Position numbers and translations under genes: made by a program
Assembly: GCA_958295875.1 (NCBI GenBank)
Contig: OY282379.1
Location: 1,674,001-1,738,000, forward strand
Direction of reading: 5' to 3'
Source: an uncultured Pseudomonadales bacterium
GTDB lineage: Bacteria; Pseudomonadota; Gammaproteobacteria; Pseudomonadales; Azotimanducaceae
Length of the DNA: 64,000 nt
Notes under the pieces: generated by a model
What the model was told of the DNA's origin: nothing
The model's input: only the letters and a program-made list of their open reading frames with translations
The model's database searches: none
Shown: piece by piece, positions 1 to 9,473 of the stretch
Layout of the letters: the number at the start of each line of letters is the position of its first letter
Numbering within the stretch: position 1 is the first letter of the stretch

Positions 1-47
1 CCGAAGTCTTTGCGGATGCGCTTCTTCTCGGTGAAGGTGTAAGCCAT
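1..47 (-). CDS. rpoB: RNA polymerase beta subunit, 5' end only
   Basis: Only the first 15 codons are inside the window, reading MAYTFTEKKRIRKDF, which is the standard start of gammaproteobacterial RpoB. A GGGAG ribosome site lies just upstream of the ATG at 47. It follows rplL by 133 bases on the same strand, the usual rplKAJL-rpoBC order. The rest of the gene continues beyond base 1. Confidence 0.93.
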   Translation of the reverse strand, partial: MAYTFTEKKRIRKDF

Positions 48-180
48 TGAAAAGCTCCCGTTGTTCAGGCCATGGCGGCCGGGCGCTTAACGCGCGCCGG
101 CACGCCGCGGCTGGGCCAGCCTAGGGCCCAGGTGCGCGTTTGGTCGGATCTGTGGCGGGCCAAGGGGCGTTCCGCAGCGG

Positions 181-561
181 TCACTTCACCTCTACGGATG
201 CACCGGCTTCTTCGAGCTTCTGCTTGATTTCTTCGGCTTCGTCCTTGCCAACGGCTTCCTTGACGGGGTTTGGCGCCTCGTCGACGAGGGATTTGGCTTC
301 CCTCAAGCCAAGGCCCGTGATCTCCCGCACGGCCTTGATGACGTTCACTTTCTTTTCGCCGAACGAGGCGAGGATGACGTCGAACTCGGTCTGCTCCTCA
401 ACGGCCGCGGCGCCGCCGTTCTCGGCCGCGGCCGGCGCGGCCGCCACCGCGGCTGCGGCGGACACGCCGAACTTCTCTTCCATCGCCGAAACGAGATCGA
501 CCACTTCCATCACGCTCATCTCGGCGATGGCGTCCAGGATCTCTTCTTTCGATAGGGCCAT
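181..561 (-). CDS. rplL: 50S ribosomal protein L7/L12
   Basis: Encodes the 126-residue stalk protein that recruits translation factors to the large subunit. The start is the ATG at 561 ([12 protein letters not shown]), preceded by an AGGAG site; an upstream in-frame codon at 588 would add nine residues that do not belong to the family. The sequence shows the N-terminal dimerisation segment, an Ala-rich hinge at about residues 35-55, and the conserved C-terminal domain with [18 protein letters not shown] and [10 protein letters not shown]. It lies 54 bases after rplJ, its partner in the stalk, in the rplKAJL-rpoB operon. Confidence 0.98.
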   Translation of the reverse strand: MALSKEEILDAIAEMSVMEVVDLVSAMEEKFGVSAAAAVAAAPAAAENGGAAAVEEQTEFDVILASFGEKKVNVIKAVREITGLGLREAKSLVDEAPNPVKEAVGKDEAEEIKQKLEEAGASVEVK

Positions 562-615
562 TTGGCTTTTCTCCTCTACGGGCCGCAAGCGGCCGTGATC
601 ATGTCGTAACGTGTC

Positions 616-1152
616 TCAAGAATCGGCGGCGGCAGCTTTCTCGCGTTGCACTGCGGCCAAGACGCGCGCCAGCCTTCCCGGCACGTCGCTAAGGGCGCGC
701 GCGAGCTGGCCCACCGGCGCCAGCATCACGGCCATCAGCTGGGCGCGCGCTTCGTCCAAGGTCGGCAAATCGGCCACGCGGGCCAGTTCCGAGGCCGCAA
801 GGAAGCCGGCGCCGACGCTGAGCCCTTTCACCTCCAAGGCGTTGTATTGCCCCGCGCAGTCCCGCAGGAGCCGCGCCGCGGCGCCTGGGTCTTCATGCGA
901 CAGGGCGAGCATGGTGGGGCCGGTGAACACTTCCTGCAGCGGCTCGTGTTTGGTGCCGGCGACGGCTCGCTGGGCGAGCGCGTTGCGCACCACCCGCATC
1001 CAGACGCCGCGCTGCCGCGCGGTGGCGCGCATGGCGGTCATCTCGGCGACGGTCATGCCGCGATAGTCCGCGGCGACGGCCGCGAGCGCGCCGTCCGCCG
1101 CCTCATGCACGTCGGCCACGATGGCTCGCTTGCCTTCAAGCTTCAGCGGCAT
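616..1152 (-). CDS. rplJ: 50S ribosomal protein L10
   Basis: A 178-residue protein that anchors L7/L12 dimers to 23S rRNA. The N-terminal half has the L10 pattern (ADYRGMTVAEMTAMR, then VVRNALAQRA) and the C-terminal helix that binds L7/L12 is Ala-rich and ends in KAAAADS. A GAGGTG ribosome site precedes the ATG. Only 57 bases separate it from rplA. In E. coli the L10-L7/L12 complex represses translation through a long leader with its own promoter, so if autoregulation exists here its RNA site must be compact or lie in the rplA tail. Confidence 0.97.
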   Translation of the reverse strand: MPLKLEGKRAIVADVHEAADGALAAVAADYRGMTVAEMTAMRATARQRGVWMRVVRNALAQRAVAGTKHEPLQEVFTGPTMLALSHEDPGAAARLLRDCAGQYNALEVKGLSVGAGFLAASELARVADLPTLDEARAQLMAVMLAPVGQLARALSDVPGRLARVLAAVQREKAAAADS

Positions 1153-1209
1153 GCTGACACCTCACAATCAATGCGCCGCTTGGCCGCGGCAACGGAGCGT
1201 TGGTTCATG

Positions 1210-1905
1210 TCATGCCTCCAGCGATGCCTGATCGATGGCGAGGCCGGGGCCCATGGTTGTCGACAAGGTGACTTTGCGCAGGAACTGCCCGCGCGCGGCC
1301 GGCGGCCTTGCCTTCTTGAGGTCTGCGATGAGCGCCTCGACGTTCTCCTTGATTTGCTGCGGCTCGAAGCCGAGGCGGCCGACGCTGCCGTGAACGATGC
1401 CGCCGCGGTCTGCGCGGAACTGCACCTGCCCGGCCTTCGCATTGCGCACCGCGGTGTCCACGTCGGCGGTGACGGTGCCTGTCTTCGGGTTCGGCATCAG
1501 CCCGCGCGGGCCGAGTATCCGCCCCAGCGGCCCGACCATGCGCATGGCATCTGGCGCCGCGATGACGACATCAAAGTTGAGGTCTCCGCCCTTCACCTGC
1601 GCCGCCAAGTCTTCCATGCCGACGATGTCTGCGCCGGCAGCCTTTGCCTTGTCGGCGTTTTCGCCTTGCGCGAACACGGCCACGCGCACTTCCTTGCCGG
1701 TGCCGTGGGGCAGCGTCGTAGCGCCGCGCACCACTTGGTCTGAACGCCGTGGGTCTATCCCCAAGTTCACCGAGACATCCACGGATTCCTTGAACTTCGT
1801 GCTGGACAGGCCGCCGAGCACCTGCACGGCTTCCTCGATGGAGTACGCCTTGCCTCGGTCTACCTTGTCTGCGATCGTGCGCATGCGCTTACCGCTGCTA
1901 GCCAC
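1210..1905 (-). CDS. rplA: 50S ribosomal protein L1
   Basis: A 231-residue L1-stalk protein of normal length for the family. The L1 signature region ([20 protein letters not shown] followed by [11 protein letters not shown]) is intact, as is the N-terminal [17 protein letters not shown]. The start is an ATG with a GGAGG ribosome site. It sits 51 bases after rplK in the same operon. In enteric bacteria L1 represses its own operon by binding the rplK leader. Confidence 0.98.
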   Translation of the reverse strand: MASSGKRMRTIADKVDRGKAYSIEEAVQVLGGLSSTKFKESVDVSVNLGIDPRRSDQVVRGATTLPHGTGKEVRVAVFAQGENADKAKAAGADIVGMEDLAAQVKGGDLNFDVVIAAPDAMRMVGPLGRILGPRGLMPNPKTGTVTADVDTAVRNAKAGQVQFRADRGGIVHGSVGRLGFEPQQIKENVEALIADLKKARPPAARGQFLRKVTLSTTMGPGLAIDQASLEA

Positions 1906-1956
1906 CGTCCACCTCCTCGTTGCGCCGCGTGACGCTGCCGCCGTTGGGCACTGTCA

Positions 1957-2391
1957 TCACGCGATGCCTTCGACTTCTATGCCCGCGCTGCGGGCGCTTC
2001 CAGCCAGTGTCCGCACCGCCGCATCCATGTCGGCGGCGGTGAGATCCGGTTCCTTGAGCTTGGCGATTTCCTCGAGCTGCGCCCGGCTCACTTGGCCCTG
2101 CTTCGCCGAATTGGGCGTCGGGCTGCCTTTCTCGATGCCCGCCGCCTTGCGCAGGAGATAAGAAGCCGGCGGCGTTTTCGTCACGAATGTGAAGCTGCGG
2201 TCTGCATACACGGTGATGACGACAGGGATGGGCACGCCCGGCTCGGTGCCTTGCGTGTGAGCGTTGAACTGCTTGCAGAAGTCCATGATGTTGACGCTGT
2301 GCTGGCCGAGCGCGGGGCCTACCGGCGGGCTCGGGTTCGCCTGCCCCGCCGGCACCTGCAGCTTGATGTACGCCTCGACTTTTCTTGCCAT
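1957..2391 (-). CDS. rplK: 50S ribosomal protein L11
   Basis: A 144-residue protein of the GTPase-associated centre. I choose the ATG at 2391 because the protein then begins [20 protein letters not shown], the usual L11 start; the open frame extends 32 codons further upstream without family similarity. The N-terminal thiostrepton-site domain ([22 protein letters not shown]) and the rRNA-binding C-terminal domain ([12 protein letters not shown]) are complete. It is 43 bases after nusG. Confidence 0.98.
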   Translation of the reverse strand: MARKVEAYIKLQVPAGQANPSPPVGPALGQHSVNIMDFCKQFNAHTQGTEPGVPIPVVITVYADRSFTFVTKTPPASYLLRKAAGIEKGSPTPNSAKQGQVSRAQLEEIAKLKEPDLTAADMDAAVRTLAGSARSAGIEVEGIA

Positions 2392-2434
2392 CCTTAGTCG
2401 TCCTCCGCCGCGCGAGCGTTGGCCCGCGCCGCCA

Positions 2435-3001
2435 TCACCCCTTCTCGACCTGCGAGAAATCCAGTTCCACTGGCGTGGAGCGGCCAAAGATCGTGACGGC
2501 GACGTTCAGCCGACTCTTCTCGTAGTTCACTTCCTCGACCACGCCGCTGAAGTCGTTGAACGGCCCATCCACGACGCGCACCAGTTCGCCGGGCTCGAAC
2601 AGCGTCTTCGGCGTGGCCTTCTCGCTGCCGGATTGCACCCGATCCAGAATCGCTTGCGCCTCGGCATTGGAAAGCGGCGCCGGCTTATCGGCCTTGCCGC
2701 CGATGAAGCCCATCACGCGCGGCGTGCCCTTGACGAGATGCCATGTGTCGTCGGTGAGCTGCATCTGCACCAGCACGTAACCGGGGAAGAACTTGCGCTC
2801 GCTGCGGCGCTTCTGCCCAGCGCGCATTTCCACCACCTCTTCCGTCGGCACGAGCACTTGGCCGAAGCGCTCGCCTAGGCTCGACAGCTCGATGCGCTCT
2901 TGCAGGGAGCGCGCGACGCTCTTCTCAAAGCCAGAGTAGGCGTGTACGACATACCATCGCTTGCCGTTGGCAGCCACGGTTGCCTCTGTTGCTTCGCTCA
3001 T
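2435..3001 (-). CDS. nusG: transcription termination/antitermination protein NusG
   Basis: A 188-residue protein with the NGN domain ([20 protein letters not shown], residues about 13-32, and [10 protein letters not shown]) that binds the RNA polymerase clamp, and a C-terminal KOW domain ([19 protein letters not shown]) that contacts Rho or ribosomal protein S10. The ATG at 3001 follows a GGTGAGAG site and lies 7 bases after the secE stop; a TTG at 3016 would overlap secE and is less likely. secE-nusG is a conserved pair. Confidence 0.97.
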   Translation of the reverse strand: MSEATEATVAANGKRWYVVHAYSGFEKSVARSLQERIELSSLGERFGQVLVPTEEVVEMRAGQKRRSERKFFPGYVLVQMQLTDDTWHLVKGTPRVMGFIGGKADKPAPLSNAEAQAILDRVQSGSEKATPKTLFEPGELVRVVDGPFNDFSGVVEEVNYEKSRLNVAVTIFGRSTPVELDFSQVEKG

Positions 3002-3008
3002 GCGTCTC

Positions 3009-3395
3009 TCACCCAATGACCGTGGCGACGAGCCAACTCAGCAGCGAATCCAACGCCCACAGAATGAGCGCGAACACCAACACCAGCGCGACAACGATGA
3101 ACGTCGTCTGCGTCGTCACTTGCCGCGTTGGCCACACTACGCGACGGATTTCGGTGCGCGCTTCCTTCATCATCGCCCATAGGGCGCGGCCACGGTGCGT
3201 CTGCAATGCGACGAACGCGGCCACCACCGCCAAGGCGGCGAGCGTGAGCACCCGGCCCAGCAGGGACTGCTCCTGAAAATACCAATTGCCGCCGACGCCG
3301 CCCGCAACCAGCGCGATCACCAAGAACCACTTCAAGCGGTCCAAGATGGCGTGCGGGGCCATGCTTTCCGTCTTGGCGTCAACTCTCGTGTTCAA
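3009..3395 (-). CDS. secE: preprotein translocase subunit SecE
   Basis: An inner-membrane subunit that clamps SecY in the Sec translocon. The 128-residue protein has three hydrophobic segments (about residues 21-40, 47-66 and 97-122), the long gammaproteobacterial form, and the conserved cytoplasmic amphipathic helix with [11 protein letters not shown] before the last membrane segment. I use the TTG at 3395 because a GGAG site lies upstream at good spacing; an ATG at 3362 would give a 117-residue form and has a poorer ribosome site. It is followed at once by nusG. Confidence 0.93.
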   Translation of the reverse strand: MNTRVDAKTESMAPHAILDRLKWFLVIALVAGGVGGNWYFQEQSLLGRVLTLAALAVVAAFVALQTHRGRALWAMMKEARTEIRRVVWPTRQVTTQTTFIVVALVLVFALILWALDSLLSWLVATVIG

Positions 3396-3448
3396 GGCTT
3401 ATGCTCCACGTCCCCGAGCCGGCGCTTGAGCGCGGGACGCCGGGCGGT

Positions 3449-3525
<77 letters not shown>

Positions 3526-3567
3526 GTGGCGTTCCAGCCCGGAACCGTCGCGCTTCGGCGCGTCTTC

Positions 3568-4758
3568 TTACTCCGCGATGCGGGTGACCACGCCGGCGCC
3601 CACCGTGCGCCCGCCTTCCCGAATCGCGAAGCGCAGCCCTTCGTCCATGGCGATGGGGCTGATCAACGTCACATCCATGCGCACGTTGTCTCCCGGCATC
3701 ACCATCTCGACACCCTCCGGCAGGTCCACCGACCCGGTGACGTCCGTGGTGCGGAAGTAAAACTGCGGCCGATAGTTCGTGAAGAACGGCGTGTGGCGGC
3801 CGCCTTCGTCCTTGCTGAGGACATACACCTCCGCCTCGAACCGGGTGTGTGGGGTGATGGCGCCTGGAGCGGACAGCACTTGGCCGCGCTCCACCTCGTC
3901 GCGCTTGGTGCCACGCAGCAAGACGCCGATGTTCTCGCCGGCGCGCCCCTCATCGAGGAGCTTGCGGAACATCTCCACGCCGGTGCAGGTGGTCTTGTCC
4001 GTTTCCTTGATGCCGACGATTTCCACTTCGTTGCCAACTTTGACGATGCCACGCTCGACGCGGCCAGTGACCACGGTGCCGCGGCCGGAAATGGAGAAGA
4101 CATCCTCAATGGGCATCAGGAAGGGCAGATCGACGGCGCGTTCCGGCTCTGGGATGTAGTCGTCCAACGCTGCCAGCAGCTTGACGACGCTTTGCGTGCC
4201 GTGCTCAGACTCATCCCCTTCGAGGGCGCGCAGGGCGCTGCCCACCACGATGGGGGTGTCGTCGCCGGGAAACTCGTAGTCGTCGAGGAGCTCGCGCACC
4301 TCCATTTCCACCAGTTCGAGCAGCTCTTCGTCGTCCACCATGTCTGCCTTGTTCATGTAGACGATGATGCGCGGCACGCCAACTTGGCGCGACAGCAGGA
4401 TGTGTTCGCGGGTTTGTGGCATCGGGCCGTCGGCGGCGGACACCACGAGGATGGCGCCGTCCATCTGGGCTGCGCCGGTGATCATGTTCTTCACGTAGTC
4501 CGCATGGCCGGGGCAGTCCACATGGGCGTAGTGGCGGTTCTCGGATTCGTACTCGACGTGGGCCGTGGCGATGGTGATGCCGCGCTCGCGCTCCTCTGGC
4601 GCATTGTCGATCTGATCGAACTCCTTGACCTCGCCGCCGAAGGCGGCCGCGCATACCTTGGTCAACGCCGCCGTCAACGTCGTCTTGCCGTGGTCGACAT
4701 GCCCGATCGTGCCGACGTTCACGTGCGGCTTGGTGCGTTGGAACTTCTCTTTGGCCAC
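3568..4758 (-). CDS. tuf: translation elongation factor Tu
   Basis: A 396-residue GTPase that brings aminoacyl-tRNA to the ribosome. The G motifs are intact: GHVDHGKTT near residue 19, the DCPG element near residue 80, and NKAD near residue 135. Domains 2 and 3 are complete, ending in GVVTRIAE. The length matches E. coli EF-Tu. This copy is the tufB-position gene, cotranscribed with the upstream tRNA cluster; most gammaproteobacteria have a second copy in the str operon, which is outside this window. Confidence 0.98.
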   Translation of the reverse strand: MAKEKFQRTKPHVNVGTIGHVDHGKTTLTAALTKVCAAAFGGEVKEFDQIDNAPEERERGITIATAHVEYESENRHYAHVDCPGHADYVKNMITGAAQMDGAILVVSAADGPMPQTREHILLSRQVGVPRIIVYMNKADMVDDEELLELVEMEVRELLDDYEFPGDDTPIVVGSALRALEGDESEHGTQSVVKLLAALDDYIPEPERAVDLPFLMPIEDVFSISGRGTVVTGRVERGIVKVGNEVEIVGIKETDKTTCTGVEMFRKLLDEGRAGENIGVLLRGTKRDEVERGQVLSAPGAITPHTRFEAEVYVLSKDEGGRHTPFFTNYRPQFYFRTTDVTGSVDLPEGVEMVMPGDNVRMDVTLISPIAMDEGLRFAIREGGRTVGAGVVTRIAE

Positions 4759-4825
4759 TTGTCGTCTTCCTCTGCGAGTTTCGTTTACCTATGCGCCGCC
4801 GCCGGCTGCCGGCCTGCGCAGCTAT

Positions 4826-4901
<76 letters not shown>

Positions 4902-4991
4902 GTTCTCCGCCGGCCTTGCCAGCCTGCCTCGACTTGCCCCGCGTTCGCCCCCGATGCGCCGGCGGCCATGGCCAATGGGGATGACACTGCT

Positions 4992-5065
4992 TGGAGCGGG
5001 TAGCGGGGATCGAACCCGCGCCATCAGCTTGGAAGGCTGAGGTTCTGCCACTGAACTATACCCGC
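4992..5065 (-). tRNA. tRNA-Gly (anticodon TCC)
   Basis: Acceptor GCGGGTA pairs with TACCCGC, the anticodon loop is CTTCCAA, and TCCA is encoded at the 3' end. It occupies the glyT position of the tRNA-tufB cluster. Confidence 0.96.
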
Positions 5066-5216
5066 CCGCCTCACCCTAGCCTCGCCCAAGCCCGCCCGAC
5101 CTGCCCAGCCCGCCCGGATGCCGTGCTTCGGCACCGGCGCCCGCCGGCTCCGTCGCGTCGGCATTTTGCGCTCCTGCCCGCTTGCACACCCGCCCGGCGC
5201 CACGCCGTGCGCCAAG

Positions 5217-5301
5217 TGGTGGAGGGGGTAGGATTCGAACCTACGAAGGCTGAGCCGTCAGATTTACAGTCTGATCCCTTTGGCCACTCGGGAACCCCTC
5301 C
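5217..5301 (-). tRNA. tRNA-Tyr (anticodon GTA)
   Basis: An 85-base class II tRNA with a long variable arm. Acceptor GGAGGGG pairs with CCCCTCC, the anticodon loop is CTGTAAA, and ACCA is encoded. It lies between tRNA-Thr(TGT) and tRNA-Gly, as tyrU does in E. coli. Confidence 0.96.
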
Positions 5302-5418
5302 GGGGACCCAAAACAAAAGACGGACAAGTATGCGCTTGGCTGCGGGCCGTGTCAAACCGGGCCGCGATCACGCGGCGCAAGGGGAGCGCTCCGCTTTCCG
5401 TTCGGGCGCAGTTGCGTT

Positions 5419-5495
5419 TGGTGCCGCCACAAGGAGTCGAACCTTGGACCTTCTCATTACAAGTGAGCTGCTCTACCGGGCTGAGCTACGGCGGC
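5419..5495 (-). tRNA. tRNA-Thr (anticodon TGT)
   Basis: Acceptor GCCGCCG pairs near-perfectly with TGGCGGC, the anticodon loop is CTTGTAA, the T-arm carries GGTTCGACTCC, and ACCA is encoded. It is the first tRNA of the tRNA-tuf cluster, the thrU position in E. coli. Confidence 0.95.
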
Positions 5496-5534
5496 GGCTG
5501 GCGTTCGGGCTGCCGGCCCGAATTGGCGGAGATT

Positions 5535-6101
5535 CTAGCTGGCCCTTGGGGGTGCGGCAATGGTCTGACAGGGTGTGCTCACGGCGCTGTCTGAGGACAT
5601 GTTGTGCGCCGCCACGGCGTAGCCTTGGAAGGGTCGCGCAACGGGTTTGATGCTCGCCTCGTAGCCGGCCGCCGCCACTTCCTGGCGGCGTGCTTCGGCT
5701 GCGTTGCGCCGCGCGAAGATGCCCAAGGCCACTGCGTTGGCGAGCTCGCCGGCGCCGATGATATGGCCGTCGATGGAACGCCCCTGCAGCTCCCGCAACG
5801 CCCGTCGCGCGGTGCCGCGTGAGACATGCGGACCGAGGTAGATGAGATAGTCCGGGCGGCCCGCCGCCGCCACGGCCTGTATGTGCGCCGCGCCGCCGCG
5901 GGATTCAATGCGCGCTGCCACGGCGAGGGCTTCACGCAGGTTGGCGAACAACTCCGTGGCTGTGCAGCGCCCATCGATTTGGCGGGCGGCGGCATCTGGC
6001 GGCGCCGCGAGCGGCCCGCGTTGCGTCAACCAAGCGAGCGCCACCGCGTTTGCCAGCAGCAAGGTGACGCCGGCGCCAGCGAGCATTGCGCGGGTGGACA
6101 T
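5535..6101 (-). CDS. SPOR-domain-like membrane-anchored protein
   Basis: A 188-residue protein with one N-terminal hydrophobic segment (residues about 5-25, ending ALAWLTQ) and a C-terminal half resembling a SPOR peptidoglycan-binding fold: PDYLIYLGPHVSRGTARRA, then ALGIFARRNAAEARRQE and AAAGYEA. The alternating YLIYLGP and LGIFARR strand-helix pattern is typical. Proteins of this type commonly follow coaX in gammaproteobacteria, and here the gene starts 7 bases after the coaX stop. It probably sits in the inner membrane with the domain in the periplasm. Its substrate is inferred, not seen. Confidence 0.75.
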   Translation of the reverse strand: MSTRAMLAGAGVTLLLANAVALAWLTQRGPLAAPPDAAARQIDGRCTATELFANLREALAVAARIESRGGAAHIQAVAAAGRPDYLIYLGPHVSRGTARRALRELQGRSIDGHIIGAGELANAVALGIFARRNAAEARRQEVAAAGYEASIKPVARPFQGYAVAAHNMSSDSAVSTPCQTIAAPPRAS

Positions 6102-6108
6102 CTCTGGC

Positions 6109-6831
6109 TCAGGGAAGCGCCAGCGACAGCCCGTCCAGCACGAGATCTGGCGCCAGGCTGGTGCGCCGCGTCAACCGCTCGGCCACCAGCGCCGCGTCGC
6201 CGCCGGTTAGAAAGACCGTCGTTCCAACGCCGGCCAATTGCTGCTCGAAGCGGCTGGCGGACGCCTCGATGAAGTCGAGCAGCATCGTCATGGCGCCGCG
6301 CCGCACGGCTTGGGCCGTGTTGTCGCCGGGGCCGAGGTCTGCACCCAAGTCTCCCGCCACGCGGACACCGGCGGTGCCGTGCGCCAGCGCCACGGGCATG
6401 AGTCCAAGCCCGGGGGTGATGTAGCCGCCGAGATGGCGTCCCGCGCCGTCGACGAAATCTAAGGTCGCCGCGGTGCCGAGGTCTATCACCAGCAACGGCC
6501 CTCGCGCCTGGTTCCACGCCGCGATGACCGCGAGCCAACGGTCTACGCCGAGGCCTGCCGGGTCCGGGTAGCCGCAAGTGACGCCGGCGGCGTGCGGCGC
6601 GGCCGCCGCGAACTCCGGCGCCACGCCATACGCTTCTTGGAACTGCGCGGCCACGTCGGATTTGGCGGCGGCGACGCAGGCGATGCGCACACGTTGCGGC
6701 GCGCGGGCGAGCACCGGGACGTCAATTCCGGCAGACATGCCGGCTGCATCGCCGATGCGCCACTTCGTGCGGGTATTGCCGATGTCCACGTCGAGGATGG
6801 CGTCGCGCGGCGCAGCCGATGGGTTCGTCAT
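6109..6831 (-). CDS. coaX: type III pantothenate kinase
   Basis: Phosphorylates pantothenate in the first step of coenzyme A synthesis. The 240-residue protein has the ASKHA phosphate-1 motif DVDIGNTRTKWR near residue 14, the GVDRWLAVIAAW motif (catalytic Asp) and LLVIDLGTAATLDFVDGAGR in the centre, then GGYITPGLGLM. The length is normal. It overlaps the birA stop by 4 bases (ATGA), so translation is coupled, and is followed by the SPOR-like gene. birA-coaX-SPOR is a common order. Confidence 0.95.
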   Translation of the reverse strand: MTNPSAAPRDAILDVDIGNTRTKWRIGDAAGMSAGIDVPVLARAPQRVRIACVAAAKSDVAAQFQEAYGVAPEFAAAAPHAAGVTCGYPDPAGLGVDRWLAVIAAWNQARGPLLVIDLGTAATLDFVDGAGRHLGGYITPGLGLMPVALAHGTAGVRVAGDLGADLGPGDNTAQAVRRGAMTMLLDFIEASASRFEQQLAGVGTTVFLTGGDAALVAERLTRRTSLAPDLVLDGLSLALP

Positions 6832-7754
6832 GCCCGCAACGATACCTCGCCGGCGCTGAAGGCGCGTTCGCCGTTGGCCCCCCGCAAGCGCAGCGCGCCG
6901 TCTAGGTCTACACCGACCACCGTGCCGGCGAACTCCTCAGCGCCGGTGACGATGCGCGCTGCGCGGCCATGAAAGCTGTGCAGCGCGTCGTAAGCGGGTT
7001 TGATGGGTGCGAAGCCTTGTGCCTCGAAGCGCCGGCAAGCCTCGAACACGGCGTTGATGAGCGTGCCGGCGAGGGCGTTGCGGGAAGCGCCCGGCGCATG
7101 GTCCAACACATCGGCGACCGGTTGCTCCACCTGTCGCGCCACGGCGTCGCGGGCGCCGATATTGACGCCGATGCCGATGACGACGCGGGGCGCGGCCGCC
7201 GCGCTCGGCAGCTCGATCAAGATGCCGCACAGCTTGCGCCCTTGCGCCAGCACGTCGTTTGGCCATTTGAGCGCCACGCCCTGCACGCCGGCCGCCGCCA
7301 ATGTGCGCGCCACGGCAACTCCGACGGCAAGGCTGACAGCGCCGATCTCGGCCAATGGGCGGCGAATGCGGATGCCGAGGCTCAAGGCCAGGTTGCGGCC
7401 GAATGGGCTTGCCCAACTGCGTCCCCGCCGTCCGCGCCCCGCGGTCTGTGCTTCGGCGAGGAGCACCATGCCATCGACGTCCGCGCCGCGCGCGGCGCGT
7501 TGCATGAGCTCGGTGTTGGTGGAACCGATGTGGGGAAACACTTGCAAGGCGTCCAGCCATGACAGCGCGGCGGCGCGGAAGTGCGACAAGACGGCGTGCG
7601 TGTCGAGCAGCTCGATGTCGTCATCGAGGATCGCATGGTTGCGGCGCATGGCGACGCCGTAGGCGGCGAGTTCGCGGCGCAGGGCCCGGTCTCGCGGGTC
7701 CACAAACGCCTTCCGGTCCCCCGCGAGGGCCGCGAATACGTCGCCGAGCGCCAT
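6828..7754 (-). CDS. birA: biotin--[acetyl-CoA-carboxylase] ligase
   Basis: A 308-residue biotin protein ligase that makes biotinyl-AMP and loads it on the carboxylase carrier protein. The catalytic domain is complete: GSTNTELM, AEAQTAGRGRRGRSW (biotinyl-AMP loop), LKWPNDVL, KLCGILIEL and GIGVNIG, followed by the C-terminal SH3-like domain. I use the ATG at 7754 with an AGGCGGAAG site. The segment before the catalytic domain is short: compared with E. coli BirA the recognition helices of the winged helix seem to be missing, although the wing-like part (AILDDDIELLDTHAVL) remains. DNA binding as a repressor is therefore doubtful. Confidence 0.92.
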   Translation of the reverse strand: MALGDVFAALAGDRKAFVDPRDRALRRELAAYGVAMRRNHAILDDDIELLDTHAVLSHFRAAALSWLDALQVFPHIGSTNTELMQRAARGADVDGMVLLAEAQTAGRGRRGRSWASPFGRNLALSLGIRIRRPLAEIGAVSLAVGVAVARTLAAAGVQGVALKWPNDVLAQGRKLCGILIELPSAAAAPRVVIGIGVNIGARDAVARQVEQPVADVLDHAPGASRNALAGTLINAVFEACRRFEAQGFAPIKPAYDALHSFHGRAARIVTGAEEFAGTVVGVDLDGALRLRGANGERAFSAGEVSLRA

Positions 7755-7846
7755 GCTTCCGCCTGCCAACGACCTTGATGCATTGGAAGTCTGCGGCGGA
7801 ACGGCGCAGACTTCCACCACGAACTCGCAGGCGCTTTGGAGTTTTG

Positions 7847-9406
7847 ATGTCCCTGTTCGTTTGGTCTTGGCTTTTCTTGGTGTTCTACATCGGCGGCATG
7901 ATTGCGCTCGGCGTTATTGGCCAGCGCCGCATTCGCCACGCGGATGACTTCGCCACCGCGCGCGCCTCCTACGGGCCGCTGTTCCTTGCTTTCGCATTCG
8001 CCGCCACCACCGCCAGCGGCGCGACCTTTCTAGGCGGCCCCGGCCTCGCCTACGAATGGGGGCTTGCGAACACTTGGAGCAACTTTCTGTATCCGATGGG
8101 GGTGTACTTTGGGGTGCTCATTTCCATGCGCCTCATCGCGACCGCGGGCAATCGCTTCGGCAACCGCTCGATCCCCGAGTACTTGGGCGACCGTTACGGT
8201 TCCGAGGGCATCCGTGTGCTGGTGGCGGTGTTCTCCTTGGTGCTGTTCTTCTATCTCGCGGGGCAACTCGTCTCCGGCCTCGTCATGTTCAAGACCATGT
8301 TGGGCCTGTCGCCCGGCTGGGCGCTGATCATCACCACGACGGTGTTGCTCCTCTATGTGGTGCTCGGCGGCGCCCACGCCGACATCCTCACGGACGGCGT
8401 GCAGGGCTTCATGATGCTCGGCATCGCCATCCTGGTGGTCGTCCTGTTCCTCGCCGGCGCGGGCGTTGAGGGTGGCATGATGGGCGTGATCGACAACATG
8501 GGCGCCCAAGACGAACACCTTGTCGGGGCGCTGAACCCGAGTACGCCGCTCTACCACTCTTGGTGGGCGATCATCGCGGTGTTGTTCGCGCACATTCCGT
8601 TGGGGCTGCTGCCGCACTTGGGCAACAAGTTGTGGGCGTTGCGCGATACCGGGCAACAGCCCCGGTTCATTAAGCTCGCCTTCACGTTCGGCCTCATCTT
8701 GGCGATGATGAGCCTTGGCGGTTTCCTTGCCCGCGCCATGTTTGGCGACGCCCTGTATCAGGACGAGACCGGCACCAATGCGGCGCTGCCGCTGCTGTTC
8801 ATCGAACTTTTCCCCACCTGGCTCGCGGCGTTGATCGGCGTCGGCATCTTGGCCGCGATCATGTCCACCGCGGATGGCTTGGTGGTGTCGTCATCGCAGA
8901 TCATGGCCAACGACATCTACCGTCGCACCATCGTGCCGCGCATGAAAGAGCCGCCGCAGGGGGAGGCGTTGGATCGGCAGGTGTTGCGCATCAGCCGCAT
9001 CGGCACGGTCTTCACGCTGCTCATCTGCATGGGCATGGCGTGGGTGTTGCTTGACACGAACATCTCTCTCATCGTGTGGATCGGCACTGGCGGCATGATG
9101 GCGGCATTCGCCGGCCCGCTCGTGGTCGGTGCCCTGTGGCGCGGCGTCACCCGGGCAGGCGCCTACGTCGGGTTGGTGAGCGGCTTCTTCACGTTCCTCA
9201 TCCTGCACATGCAGCTCTTGGACCCTGCTTGGTTCGGCGCCGGAACGCTGCGGGATGTCGTGGCGTGGCTCCACGCCGAAGGCCCGAATCCCTTCTCCTG
9301 CGCGGCGATGGGCGAGTTCGTTTCGGTAGGGCTCACCTACGCGGTGTCGAAGGCGACGCAGCCGTTGTCCGAGGAGCGCCTCGAACAGGTGTTTGGCCGC
9401 GCTTGA
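7847..9406 (+). CDS. sodium:solute symporter (SSS family)
   Basis: A 519-residue integral membrane protein with about 13 hydrophobic segments. The SSS pattern is visible: an N-terminal YIGGMIALGVIGQRRIRHAD, then ATTASGATFLGGPGLAYEWG, NRFGNRSIPEYLGDRYG, GGAHADILTDGVQG, and the sodium-site region GILAAIMSTADGLVVSSSQI. The last stretch is close to PanF/PutP-type transporters. The substrate cannot be told from sequence. I choose the ATG at 7847, with TTGGAG 7 bases upstream; the open frame starts earlier but overlaps birA. It is divergent from birA and runs towards the rrn operon. Confidence 0.9.
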   Translation: MSLFVWSWLFLVFYIGGMIALGVIGQRRIRHADDFATARASYGPLFLAFAFAATTASGATFLGGPGLAYEWGLANTWSNFLYPMGVYFGVLISMRLIATAGNRFGNRSIPEYLGDRYGSEGIRVLVAVFSLVLFFYLAGQLVSGLVMFKTMLGLSPGWALIITTTVLLLYVVLGGAHADILTDGVQGFMMLGIAILVVVLFLAGAGVEGGMMGVIDNMGAQDEHLVGALNPSTPLYHSWWAIIAVLFAHIPLGLLPHLGNKLWALRDTGQQPRFIKLAFTFGLILAMMSLGGFLARAMFGDALYQDETGTNAALPLLFIELFPTWLAALIGVGILAAIMSTADGLVVSSSQIMANDIYRRTIVPRMKEPPQGEALDRQVLRISRIGTVFTLLICMGMAWVLLDTNISLIVWIGTGGMMAAFAGPLVVGALWRGVTRAGAYVGLVSGFFTFLILHMQLLDPAWFGAGTLRDVVAWLHAEGPNPFSCAAMGEFVSVGLTYAVSKATQPLSEERLEQVFGRA

Positions 9407-9433
9407 CGTGCGGTGGCATGGCTCAAAAACGAA

Positions 9434-9465
9434 AAAACCCCGGCCCAACATTGGACCGGGGTTTT
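9434..9465. terminator. bidirectional intrinsic terminator between symporter and rrn operon
   Basis: The strong hairpin AAAACCCCGG...CCGGGGTTTT has A-runs on the left and T-runs on the right, so it can end transcription from either side: the symporter on the plus strand and the 5S end of the rrn operon on the minus strand. Confidence 0.85.
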
Positions 9466-9473
9466 CGTGTAAA

